A DNA stretch of 64,000 nt from Pseudoxanthomonas spadix (GTDB lineage: Bacteria; Pseudomonadota; Gammaproteobacteria; Xanthomonadales; Xanthomonadaceae): positions 124,001 to 188,000 of the forward strand of contig NZ_RDQN01000005.1 in the NCBI RefSeq assembly GCF_003703395.1. The letters run 5' to 3'. How positions within the stretch are numbered: the stretch's first letter is position 1; every line of letters starts with the position of its first letter. Below are positions 54,981-62,613 of the stretch, piece by piece. The translations under genes were made by a program, and so were the position numbers. Under the pieces are notes generated by a model that saw nothing but the letters and a program-made list of their open reading frames with translations, was not told the DNA's origin and ran no database searches.

Positions 54981-55604
54981 TCATTCGGAAGCGATGGGCG
55001 TATCGATGACGATGGCCGGGTCGTTGAAGCGGCTGTAGCGCACGGTCATGGTGTAGGGCTGGCCCTGCGACACGCCCTGGTGGCGCAGTTGCAGCGGCAG
55101 GCCGTCCGGACCGATCCAGTAGAGGAACTGCACCGGCTGCTGGCCCGCTCCGTTGCGCACCAGAAACTGCTCGGCCTGGATGCCCTCGACCACGGTCCGG
55201 CCTTGCGCGCTCACCTGCAGGTTGGCCTGGCCGGCCTGGAGTCGCATCGGGTCGCGCCATTGCGCCACCGCGCCTTCGGGCAGCGGCATCTTGCGGGTGC
55301 GGCCCTGCGACTGCAGGTACAGGACGTTGCCGATGATCACCTGGGTGCCGATCGGCATCTGCACCCGGTAACGGTCCGGAGCGACGAAATCCAGCACGGT
55401 GGTGCTCTGGTGTGCGCCCTCCAGGGTCATTTGCGCATGGAAACTGCGCGCGTCCTGGAAGGCCTGCATCGAGGCGGTGACCCGCTGCGTCGGCGTAGGC
55501 GCCGCCGCGGCCGCCGCGCCAGCCGGGCGGCTCGGCGGATCGGAAGCGCCCTGGCAGGCGGACAGCAGCAGGCAGGTCAGCAGCGGCAGGCAGGTGCGAT
55601 GCAT
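54981..55604 (-). CDS. Putative outer membrane lipoprotein (LolA/LppX-like fold)
   Basis: A 207-residue lipoprotein (MHRTCLPLLTCLLLSAC, Cys17). After an Ala/Pro linker the mature domain looks like an unclosed beta-barrel related to LolA: RVTASMQAFQDARSFHAQMTLEG, VLDFVAPDRYRVQMPIGTQVIIGNVLYLQSQGRTRKMPLPEG and a C-terminal PYTMTVRYSRFNDPAIVIDTPIASE. Similar proteins carry lipids or lipoproteins. The longer upstream frame was rejected because the lipobox start is convincing. It is divergent from the WYL regulator gene. Confidence 0.85.
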   Translation of the reverse strand: MHRTCLPLLTCLLLSACQGASDPPSRPAGAAAAAAPTPTQRVTASMQAFQDARSFHAQMTLEGAHQSTTVLDFVAPDRYRVQMPIGTQVIIGNVLYLQSQGRTRKMPLPEGAVAQWRDPMRLQAGQANLQVSAQGRTVVEGIQAEQFLVRNGAGQQPVQFLYWIGPDGLPLQLRHQGVSQGQPYTMTVRYSRFNDPAIVIDTPIASE

Positions 55605-55715
55605 TGGGTGGGCTTTTTTGGAATCGGCACAGGACCATAGGGTCCGCCAAACGTCACCGGTGCGCGGTGAACGCCACGGCCTGCATCGATCGCCGGCTCG
55701 GCCATAATCGCCGGC

Positions 55716-56699
55716 ATGGACAAGATCGAACGCATCACGGCCCTGCACCGGATCCTCAAGGGTGCGCGCTACCCGGTCACGGTCAAGCGCCTGCAGGACG
55801 AGCTGGGCTGCTCGCGGGCCACCGTCTACCGCGACCTGGCCTACCTGCGCGATGCGCTGATGGCGCCGGTGGAGGGCGACGGCGAAGCCGGCTTCCGCTA
55901 TGCCGCCGGCCAGACCGATCGCTTCGAACTGCCCGGGCTGTGGCTCAGCTCCGACGAACTGTACGCGCTGGTCGCCTCGCAGCAGCTGCTGCTGCGCACC
56001 GGCGGCGGGGTCCTGGCCGGCGCGCTGGCGCCGCTGCAGAAACGCCTGGAAGGCCTGCTGGCCGACCATGCCGGCACCGAGCGCTGGCCGGTCGAACGGG
56101 TGCGGGTGATCGCCCATCGCGGCCGCACGCTGGACCAGGCCGCCTTCCGCTGCGTGGCCAGCGCCGTGCTGGAGCGGCGCCAGCTGAGTTTCGAGTACCG
56201 CGCCCGCTCCACCGACGAGCGCACCCGCCGCATCGTCTCGCCCCAGCGCATCACCCACTACCGCGACAACTGGTACCTGGATGCGTGGGACCACGGCCGC
56301 CAGGCGCTGCGCAGCTTTGCGGTGGACCGCATCAGCAGCGCGCGGGCGCTGGATGAGCCGGCCATCGAGATGGGCAAGGACGAACTGAGCCAGCACCTGG
56401 CTTCCAGCTACGGCATCTTTTCCGGCGAACCCAAGGGCTGGGCGACGATCCTGTTCAGCCCCAAGGCCGCGCGCTGGGTGGCCGACGAGCAGTGGCATGC
56501 ACGCCAGGAAGGCCGCTTCCTGGCCGACGGCCGTTACGAGCTGAAGGTGCCCTACAGTGCCTCGCGCGAGTTGCTGATGGACGTGCTGCATTACGGCGCC
56601 GATGCCGAGATCGTCGGCCCGCCGATGCTGCGCGAACAGGCCAAGTCACTGCTGGAACTGGCCCTGACCAACTACGAAAACGACCCCGGCAAGCGCTGA
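55716..56699 (+). CDS. YafY-type transcriptional regulator (HTH + WYL domain)
   Basis: A 327-residue regulator with an N-terminal DeoR-like HTH (residues 1-60: RITALHRILKGARYPVTVKRLQDELGCSRATVYRDLAYLRD), a WYL ligand-binding domain (about 140-215: QLSFEYRARSTDERTRRIVSPQRITHYRDNWYLDAWDH) and a C-terminal WCX region. WYL proteins sense nucleic acid or nucleotide ligands. No target is evident; phage-defence and CRISPR partners known for some WYL regulators are absent here. Confidence 0.93.
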   Translation: MDKIERITALHRILKGARYPVTVKRLQDELGCSRATVYRDLAYLRDALMAPVEGDGEAGFRYAAGQTDRFELPGLWLSSDELYALVASQQLLLRTGGGVLAGALAPLQKRLEGLLADHAGTERWPVERVRVIAHRGRTLDQAAFRCVASAVLERRQLSFEYRARSTDERTRRIVSPQRITHYRDNWYLDAWDHGRQALRSFAVDRISSARALDEPAIEMGKDELSQHLASSYGIFSGEPKGWATILFSPKAARWVADEQWHARQEGRFLADGRYELKVPYSASRELLMDVLHYGADAEIVGPPMLREQAKSLLELALTNYENDPGKR

Positions 56700-56838
56700 G
56701 CTGCACGCCGGCCCGATGCCGGCGTCGGCTACCATGTCCGTGATTTTCGCCTCCCCCGATGTCGTCCCGTGCCTGTTTTGCGGTGATGGCGCGTGCCGGG
56801 CTGGCCGATCGCTCCCCCCACCGTCCGCAAAGCCCGCC

Positions 56839-57813
56839 ATGGATTCCGCATCGCTCCGCTTCATCCACGTCGTCGCCGCCGTCATCACCGATGCGCGTGG
56901 ACGCGTCCTGCTGGCCCGGCGCGGCGACGGGCGCGATCTGGCCGGGCTGTGGGAATTTCCCGGCGGCAAGCGCGAGCCGGGCGAAGCACCGGAACAGACG
57001 CTGGTGCGCGAGCTGCAGGAAGAACTGGGCATCACCGTGCAGGTCGGCGCGCCGATCATGCGCGTGCCGCACCTGTATCCGGACAAGCGGTTGCTGCTGG
57101 ACATCCGCCGGGTGACCGCCTGGAAGGGCGTGCCGCGCGGCATGGAAGGCCAGGCGCTGGCCTGGGTGGAACAGGACAAGCTCGGCCGCTACCCGATGCC
57201 CGATGCCGACAAGCCGGTGGTGGCCGTGCTGCAGCAGCCGGACCGCTACCTGGTCACGCCCGAACCCGGCGCCGACCATGCCGCCTGGCTGGTTGGCGTC
57301 GCCGCGGCCCTGGCCGATGGCGTGCGCCGGGTGCAGCTGCGCGCGCGCAACCTGGACGGCGATCCGGCCTGGCCGGCACTGGCGGCCCAGGCCGTGGCCC
57401 TGTGCCACAAGGCCGGCGCCCAGGTGCTGGTCAACAGCACCGCCAAGCTGGCGCGCGAACTCGGCGCCGGCCTGCACGTGCGCGGCGATCAGCTCGAGCG
57501 CCTGTCGGCCAGGCCGCTGCTGCCGGGCACGGCGTTCGCCGCGTCCTGCCATTCGCTGGAACAGCTGCGCCGGGCAGAAGAGCTGGGCTGCGATTTCGTC
57601 ACCCTCGGCGATGTGCGCGCCACTGTGGCCCATCCCGAGCAGCCGCCGATGGGCTGGGAGACCTTCGCCGGCCTGCGCGAACAGGTGAGCCTGCCGATCT
57701 ACGCCACCGGCGGATTGGGCATCGCCGATCTTGCCGAGGCACGCCAGCACGGCGCCCAGGGCATCGCCGCGATCCGCGGCCTGTGGCCCTACGCGGCGGC
57801 CAGCAGCCGGTAG
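56839..57813 (+). CDS. Nudix hydrolase (MutT-like) fused to a ThiE-like domain
   Basis: A 324-residue two-domain protein. Residues 1-135 are a MutT-type Nudix domain; the Nudix box G43-x5-E49-x7-REL-Q-EE-L-G-I is complete (residues 43-65). Residues about 140-320 form a thiamine-phosphate-synthase-like TIM barrel (GVRRVQLRARNLDGD, VLVNSTAKLARELGAGLHVRGDQL, FVTLGDVRATVAHPEQPPMGW, IYATGGLGIADLAEA). The ThiE catalytic motifs are only partly kept. Known fusions of this type clean oxidised nucleotides, and the ThiE part may act on damaged thiamine precursors. The ATG at 56839 was chosen. The last 25 bp overlap the end of coaE. Confidence 0.92.
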   Translation: MDSASLRFIHVVAAVITDARGRVLLARRGDGRDLAGLWEFPGGKREPGEAPEQTLVRELQEELGITVQVGAPIMRVPHLYPDKRLLLDIRRVTAWKGVPRGMEGQALAWVEQDKLGRYPMPDADKPVVAVLQQPDRYLVTPEPGADHAAWLVGVAAALADGVRRVQLRARNLDGDPAWPALAAQAVALCHKAGAQVLVNSTAKLARELGAGLHVRGDQLERLSARPLLPGTAFAASCHSLEQLRRAEELGCDFVTLGDVRATVAHPEQPPMGWETFAGLREQVSLPIYATGGLGIADLAEARQHGAQGIAAIRGLWPYAAASSR

Positions 57814-58400
57814 CGCGCGTCCAGTTCGGCCACCGCCTGGGCGATGTCTTCCAGGCTGCCATCGTTGCGCACGATGTCGTCGGCAATGGCCAGTCGCGCC
57901 GCGTCGCTGGCCTGGGCATCGATCATCCGCTGGGCCAGGGCTGCATCGATGCCGTCGCGGCGCAGCAGCCGTGCCATGCGCAGCTCCAGCGGTGCGGTGA
58001 CCACGATGATGCGCTGCATCCAGGGATAGCGCTCGCGCCCGCCGCCTTCGGCCAGCAGCGGGATCATCGCCACCGCATACGGGCCGCAGGCATCGCGGCA
58101 CTGCTGTTCCAGGGTGGCGTGCACGGCCGGATGGACGATGGCTTCCAGTGCACGGCGCGCATCGGCATCGTCGAACACGCGCCGGCGCATGGCCGCGCGA
58201 TCCAGCCGGCCCTCGCCGTCGAGCACCTGCGCGCCAAAGGTCTGCACGATCGCCGCCAGCGCCGGTTGGCCGGGTTCGACCACCGCCCGGGCGATGCGGT
58301 CGGCATCGGCCACGAAGATGCCCAGCGCGGTGAAGGCGCTTTCCAGGGCGCTCTTGCCCGAGGCGATGCCGCCGGTCATGCCGATCAGGGTCTGGCTCAT
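57789..58400 (-). CDS. coaE: Dephospho-CoA kinase
   Basis: CoaE phosphorylates dephospho-CoA at the 3' hydroxyl in the last step of CoA synthesis. The 203-residue product has the P-loop GGIASGKS (10-17), VADADRIARAVVEPG, the RRRVF helix, AMIPLLAEGGG and a C-terminal LRMARLLRRDGIDAALAQRMIDAQAS lid. The ATG at 58398-58400 (MSQTLIGMTGG) was preferred to one eight codons earlier. Its 3' end overlaps that of the convergent Nudix-ThiE gene by 25 bp. Confidence 0.96.
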   Translation of the reverse strand: MSQTLIGMTGGIASGKSALESAFTALGIFVADADRIARAVVEPGQPALAAIVQTFGAQVLDGEGRLDRAAMRRRVFDDADARRALEAIVHPAVHATLEQQCRDACGPYAVAMIPLLAEGGGRERYPWMQRIIVVTAPLELRMARLLRRDGIDAALAQRMIDAQASDAARLAIADDIVRNDGSLEDIAQAVAELDARYRLLAAA

Positions 58401-58785
58401 GCTGGCATTATCGACCTGGCGCACCTGCCGCGACAGCCGGCGGGCAGCCGCCTGTGCATGCGTTTTTCAGGCGGTGGGCCGGGACCAGCCTGGCGCGGGC
58501 GTTTTTCGCCAGCCGGCATCGCGACATGGTGAAACCAGGGCGGTCTTGCAAAACCGCGACTTCCGTGTGAAAACCAGCTGTCGCTGCGCAGCATTGGCAG
58601 CCGGTCCGAGGACGCGCGCGGGCGGGGCGAACCTGTCCTCAAGGCCATGGCCGGACCGGCTGGCGCCGGCTTGCCCCTGTCGTTTGGCCCGCTTTCGGAT
58701 CGCCCATGCCCCTGCCACCGCCCGCCTGCCACCACGTCGCTGGATTTGCCGAGCCGATCCCCTCGCAAGGACGGGTCCTGGCGCG
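58401..58785. other. 385-bp intergenic region before the purine permease
   Basis: No gene or RNA is seen. It includes GCGGGCGTTTTTCGCC at about 58496 and a CGGTCTTGCAAAACCG inverted pair near 58541-58556. No purine riboswitch or clear promoter was recognised. Confidence 0.4.
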
Positions 58786-60090
58786 ATGACCGGCTGGCCG
58801 GGGTTTCGACTGGCCGAACACGGCACCTCGGTCCGCACCGAGCTGCTGGCCGGGGTCACCACCTTCCTGACGATGGCCTACATCGTGCTGGTCAACCCGG
58901 ACATCCTGGCCGCCGCGGGCATGGACAGGGGCGCGGTGTTCGTGGCGACCTGTCTGGCCGCGGCACTGGGCTCGGCGCTGATGGGGGTGCTGGCCAACTG
59001 GCCGATCGGGCTGGCGCCGGGCATGGGCCTGAATGCGTTCTTCGCCTTCTCCGTGGTCGGGGTGATGGGCTACCCGTGGCCGCAGGCACTGGGGCTGGTG
59101 TTCCTGTCCGGCTGCGCGTTCGTGCTGCTGACCCTGACCGGCGCGCGGCGCTGGCTGGTCGATGGCATCCCGCAGTCGCTGCGCAGCGGCATCGCCGCGG
59201 GGATCGGGCTGTTCCTGGCGTTCATCGGCCTGCAGGCCGCCGGGCTGGTGGTGGCCAGTCCGGCCACGCTGGTCACGCTGGGCGATCTGCATGCGGCCGA
59301 ACCGCTGCTGGCGCTGGCCGGGCTGGCGCTGATCGGGGTCCTGGATGCATGGCGCGTGCGCGGCGCGATCCTGATCGGGATCCTGGCCGTGACCGCGGCC
59401 GGCCTGCTGCTGGGCAAGGTGCACTACGCCGGCCTGATGGCGTGGCCGCCCAGCCTGGCGCCGACCTTGCTCAAGCTCGACATCGTCGGCGCCCTGACCC
59501 AGCACGGCGGAGCAATGGCACTGCTGCACGTGCTGCTGGTGTTCCTGCTGGTGGAGATGTTCGATGCCACGGGCACCCTGGCCGGCGTGGCCCAGCGCGC
59601 CGGGCTGCTGGCCAGGCCCGAGCAGCGCGTGCAGTTCGACCGTGCGCTGCTGGCCGACAGCAGCGCGGTGCTGGCCGGTTCGCTGCTGGGCACTTCCAGC
59701 ACCACCGCGTATGTGGAAAGCGCCGCGGGCGTGCAGGCCGGCGGCCGCACCGGACTGACCGCGCTGACCGTGGCGGCGCTGTTCCTGCTGGCGCTGTTGT
59801 TCTCGCCGCTGGCCGCGATGGTGCCCGCGTATGCGACCGCGCCGGCGCTGATCTACGTGGCCGGGCTGATGCTGCGCGAACTGGTCCAGCTGGAGTGGGG
59901 CGATGTCACCGAGGCGATGCCGGCCTGCCTGGCCGCGCTGGGCATGCCCTTCACCTATTCGATCGCCAACGGCCTGGCCCTGGGCTTTGTCAGCCATGCG
60001 CTGCTCAAGCTGGGCACCGGCCGCTGGCGCGGCGTGCACGCGGCCACCTGGGTGGTGACCGCGCTGTTCGTCCTGCGCCATGCGCTGTAG
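58786..60090 (+). CDS. NCS2/AzgA-family purine permease
   Basis: A 434-residue inner membrane permease of the NCS2 (AzgA-like guanine/hypoxanthine) family with 12-14 hydrophobic helices. Family segments are EHGTSVRTELLAGVTTFLTMAYIVLVNPDIL, NWPIGLAPGMGLNAFFAFSVVG, PQSLRSGIAAGIGLFLAFIGLQ, VEMFDATGTLAGVAQRAGL and GTSSTTAYVESAAGVQAGGRTGLTAL. It likely takes up hypoxanthine, guanine or adenine. It ends 13 bp before the exported nucleoside hydrolase gene, so the pair forms a nucleoside-scavenging unit. Confidence 0.93.
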   Translation: MTGWPGFRLAEHGTSVRTELLAGVTTFLTMAYIVLVNPDILAAAGMDRGAVFVATCLAAALGSALMGVLANWPIGLAPGMGLNAFFAFSVVGVMGYPWPQALGLVFLSGCAFVLLTLTGARRWLVDGIPQSLRSGIAAGIGLFLAFIGLQAAGLVVASPATLVTLGDLHAAEPLLALAGLALIGVLDAWRVRGAILIGILAVTAAGLLLGKVHYAGLMAWPPSLAPTLLKLDIVGALTQHGGAMALLHVLLVFLLVEMFDATGTLAGVAQRAGLLARPEQRVQFDRALLADSSAVLAGSLLGTSSTTAYVESAAGVQAGGRTGLTALTVAALFLLALLFSPLAAMVPAYATAPALIYVAGLMLRELVQLEWGDVTEAMPACLAALGMPFTYSIANGLALGFVSHALLKLGTGRWRGVHAATWVVTALFVLRHAL

Positions 60091-60103
60091 GGGCGCAGGC
60101 TCG

Positions 60104-61249
60104 ATGTGTGCCCGCACTTCGATCCACCTGCGCAAGGCCGCCGCCTGGCTGCTGGTGGTCATCGGCACGCTGCCGGCAGCGGCGGCGGAAAAAAGGCTGG
60201 TGATCCTGGACGACGACCTGGACGGCTTTGCGCCGGCCCAGGTGATGGCGCTGCAGGCGCCGGACGTGCAGGTCCTGGGGCTGACCACGGTCAGTGGCAA
60301 TGCCTGGGCCACCGAGGCCACCGCCCATGCGCGGCGGATGCTGGAAATCACCGGCCATCGGCAAGTCCCCGCCGTGCCCGGCGCCATCCATCCCCTGGTC
60401 AACACCGAGGTGGCCACCGAACGCTGGGAAGCGCTGTACGGCAAGCTGGTGTGGAAGGGGGCGTGGATGAAGCACTGGGTCCAGGACACCTTCCAGGCCG
60501 AACCCCAGTACCACGGTCCCGAAGTCGTGCCCCAGCTCGAGCTGGGCGACCCGAGCGTGGTCAAGGCCTCCGGCGAGCTGGCCGCGACCTTCATGATCCG
60601 CATGGTCCATGCCCATCCGGGCCAGGTGAGCATCATCGCGACCGGCCCGCTGACCAACCTGGCCCTGGCCCAGCGGCTGGACCCGCAGTTCGCCGCATTG
60701 GCCAGGGAACTGGTCTACATGGGCGGCAGCCTGGCGCCGCGGCAGACCCGCGACAGCGATGCCGCGCGCCAGTTCGCGCGTGAGTTCGTCAACACGCCGC
60801 GGCGCGAATTCAACATCTTCTTCGACCCGGAGGCCGCCAGCATCGTCATGCGCGCGCCCTGGAAGAAGATCGTGATGGTGCCGGTCGATCCGTCCACCGC
60901 CACCGAGCTCACTCCCGCGCTGCTGGCGAAGATGCGCGCGAGCGACACACCGATCGCCAGGGCGTTGGCCTCGCGCCAGACCGGCTTTCCGCTGTGGGAC
61001 GAGCTGGCCGTGGCGGTGTGGCTGGAGCCGTCGCTGATCAGCGCATTGGACCAGCTGCTGGTCGATGTCAATACCGAATTCGGCCCCGGCTACGGCGACA
61101 TCCTCTCCTGGGACCGGCCCTATGCCCCGGGCCTGGGCGAGCAGCCTCAGACCGTGGTGCGCCAGGTCGACGTGCCGCGCTTTGAGGCGCTGATGTCGCA
61201 GCTGCTGACCCGTCCGCAGCCCCCTGCGCTGGGCGCGCCGGTGCCCTGA
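60104..61249 (+). CDS. Exported inosine-uridine-type nucleoside hydrolase
   Basis: A 381-residue nucleoside N-ribohydrolase-fold protein with a Sec signal (LRKAAAWLLVVIGTLPAAAA), so it should act in the periplasm, releasing bases from nucleosides. The fold is shown by VQVLGLTTVSGNAWATEATAHARRMLEITG, IIATGPLTNLALAQRLDP, ELVYMGGSLA, EFNIFFDPEAASIVMRAPWKKIVMVPVD and the C-terminal DVNTEFGPGYGDILSW. The N-terminal metal motif is VILDDDLDGFAPA instead of the usual DTDPGxDDAxA, so two calcium-ligand Asp positions seem altered. It follows the purine permease by 13 bp. Confidence 0.88.
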   Translation: MCARTSIHLRKAAAWLLVVIGTLPAAAAEKRLVILDDDLDGFAPAQVMALQAPDVQVLGLTTVSGNAWATEATAHARRMLEITGHRQVPAVPGAIHPLVNTEVATERWEALYGKLVWKGAWMKHWVQDTFQAEPQYHGPEVVPQLELGDPSVVKASGELAATFMIRMVHAHPGQVSIIATGPLTNLALAQRLDPQFAALARELVYMGGSLAPRQTRDSDAARQFAREFVNTPRREFNIFFDPEAASIVMRAPWKKIVMVPVDPSTATELTPALLAKMRASDTPIARALASRQTGFPLWDELAVAVWLEPSLISALDQLLVDVNTEFGPGYGDILSWDRPYAPGLGEQPQTVVRQVDVPRFEALMSQLLTRPQPPALGAPVP

Positions 61250-61553
61250 GCCGCGTTTGGCAAGGCGGGATCCGGAACATCGCCGACCCGCCGCGTGGCC
61301 GACGCCGGCCGCTTGCAAGGATGCGGTCGACCTACACGGGAACTCGACGGCTGCCCCTCTCAAATAGCCGCTCCCCAAAGCAGATCGGGCGGTGTGTGGA
61401 AAAGGCCTCGGCCATTGCTTTCTTTGAGGGCGCCAGCCAGGGCATCGCCCACGACAGGCGGCCGCGCCGGCGCTGCTGGCGCGCGCGAGCGGCGACCCGG
61501 CGCGCATCGAGCTGCCGGAGCCGGGGCACCAGATGGTATTCAAGGAGAAGACG
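61250..61553. other. 304-bp gap with a possible decayed reading frame
   Basis: No intact gene is seen. In the isochorismatase frame, codons between about 61450 and 61550 read like the end of a protein (ALLARASGDPARIELPEPGH) with a stop before them near 61425. This could be a gene remnant or chance. AAGGAGAAG at 61542-61550 serves as ribosome-binding site for the hydrolase gene. Confidence 0.4.
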
Positions 61554-62135
61554 ATGAAGGCGCTGTTGGTCATCGACATGTTCAATCGCCTGGATTTTCC
61601 CGGCGCCGAGTGTCTTGCGCCGCGGGCGGCGGCCATCGCCGAACCGCTGGCCGCGCTGGTCAGCCAGGTGGCCGGCGAAGGCGGCGCGGTGTTCTATGCC
61701 AACGATGACCTTGGCCCGGTCTCGGCCAGCCTGTCCTCGCTCAAGCAGGCCATGCTCGAACGCGGCGGCGCCTCGGCGGCCATTGCCGGGCACCTGCCGA
61801 TCCCCGCGGGCGCCGAGCTGGTGAACAAGCCGCAGCACTCGGCGTTTTTCGAAACCTCCCTTGGCCAGCGCCTCAGGGCGCTGGCTCCCGATGAGGTCTG
61901 GGTGGCGGGGGTCGCCGCCGACCTGTGCGTGCTGGCCTCGGCGGTCGATGCTTCCATGCGCGGCTTTGCAGTGCGGGTTCCGGCGGACGTGGTCGCCTCG
62001 GAGTCCGAGGAGAAACGGGCCGCCGCGCTGCTGCTGCTGCGCCACTCCTTCAAGCTCGATACCAGGCCCTGGCGCGGGCCCGGTGGCGGCGTTCGGGAAA
62101 GCGCGCAGTCCCGCCAGTGCGTGTCAGGATCGTGA
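61554..62135 (+). CDS. Isochorismatase-family cysteine hydrolase
   Basis: A 193-residue member of the isochorismatase-like hydrolases (nicotinamidase, peroxyuridoacrylate amidohydrolase and others). The catalytic triad is visible: Asp8 in LLVIDMFNRLDF, Lys92 in VNKPQHSAFF and Cys125 in VAADLCVLASAVDA, with the cis-peptide region VAGVAAD before the Cys. The substrate is unknown. The last 25 residues (GPGGGVRESAQSRQCVSGS) look non-conserved. The ATG at 61554 follows a good AAGGAGAAG; a frame start 21 nt earlier is less likely. Confidence 0.9.
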   Translation: MKALLVIDMFNRLDFPGAECLAPRAAAIAEPLAALVSQVAGEGGAVFYANDDLGPVSASLSSLKQAMLERGGASAAIAGHLPIPAGAELVNKPQHSAFFETSLGQRLRALAPDEVWVAGVAADLCVLASAVDASMRGFAVRVPADVVASESEEKRAAALLLLRHSFKLDTRPWRGPGGGVRESAQSRQCVSGS

Positions 62136-62206
62136 ATCCTGCAGCTTTCCCCCCCGCAACCGCGCGCTGATCCGTTGGTCAGTGCCCAGCCTGTCGGATA
62201 TCGAAG

Positions 62207-62473
62207 ATGACCCTTGAAGACAGCATCGGCTGGCTGGCGTCGGCCCTGCTGATTTGCACGTTGGCCCACCAGATTCATACCCAGCTCAAGGCGCCGAACG
62301 CCAAGGCCGTCTCGCACTGGCTGTTCATCGGCCAATCCCTGTCCTCGGTGGGCTTCCTCGTCTACAGCGCGCTGCTCGGCAACTGGGTCTTCATCGTCAC
62401 CAATGCGCTGATCCTGCTCACCGCCGTCATTGGCCAGATCGTGCTGGTTTTGCGCGAAAGGCGCGGTCGCTGA
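62207..62473 (+). CDS. SemiSWEET/PQ-loop-like small membrane protein
   Basis: An 88-residue protein with three hydrophobic helices (about 8-24, 41-58 and 63-81), the size and spacing of a SemiSWEET sugar transporter half-unit. The pattern GWLASALLICTLAHQIHTQLKAPNAKAVSHWLFIGQSLSSVGFLVYS, then NWVFIVTNALILLTAVIGQIVLVL, fits the PQ-loop family, with a Q in helix 1 and N in helix 3. SemiSWEETs form dimers that pass sugars, but function is not proven here. It is a single gene with a basic C-terminus (RERRGR). Confidence 0.82.
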   Translation: MTLEDSIGWLASALLICTLAHQIHTQLKAPNAKAVSHWLFIGQSLSSVGFLVYSALLGNWVFIVTNALILLTAVIGQIVLVLRERRGR

Positions 62474-62613
62474 TCTTGGGGGAAGCGGTCTGACACGCGG
62501 GGCAGGGTTCGGTCTGAAGCGCCCTGGGTAACGAAACCACGACACGGCGACGTCACCGGACTGTGATACTCAGGTCAGCCTGTGTTGACCAGACCATGCA
62601 GACCCATGGCGCC

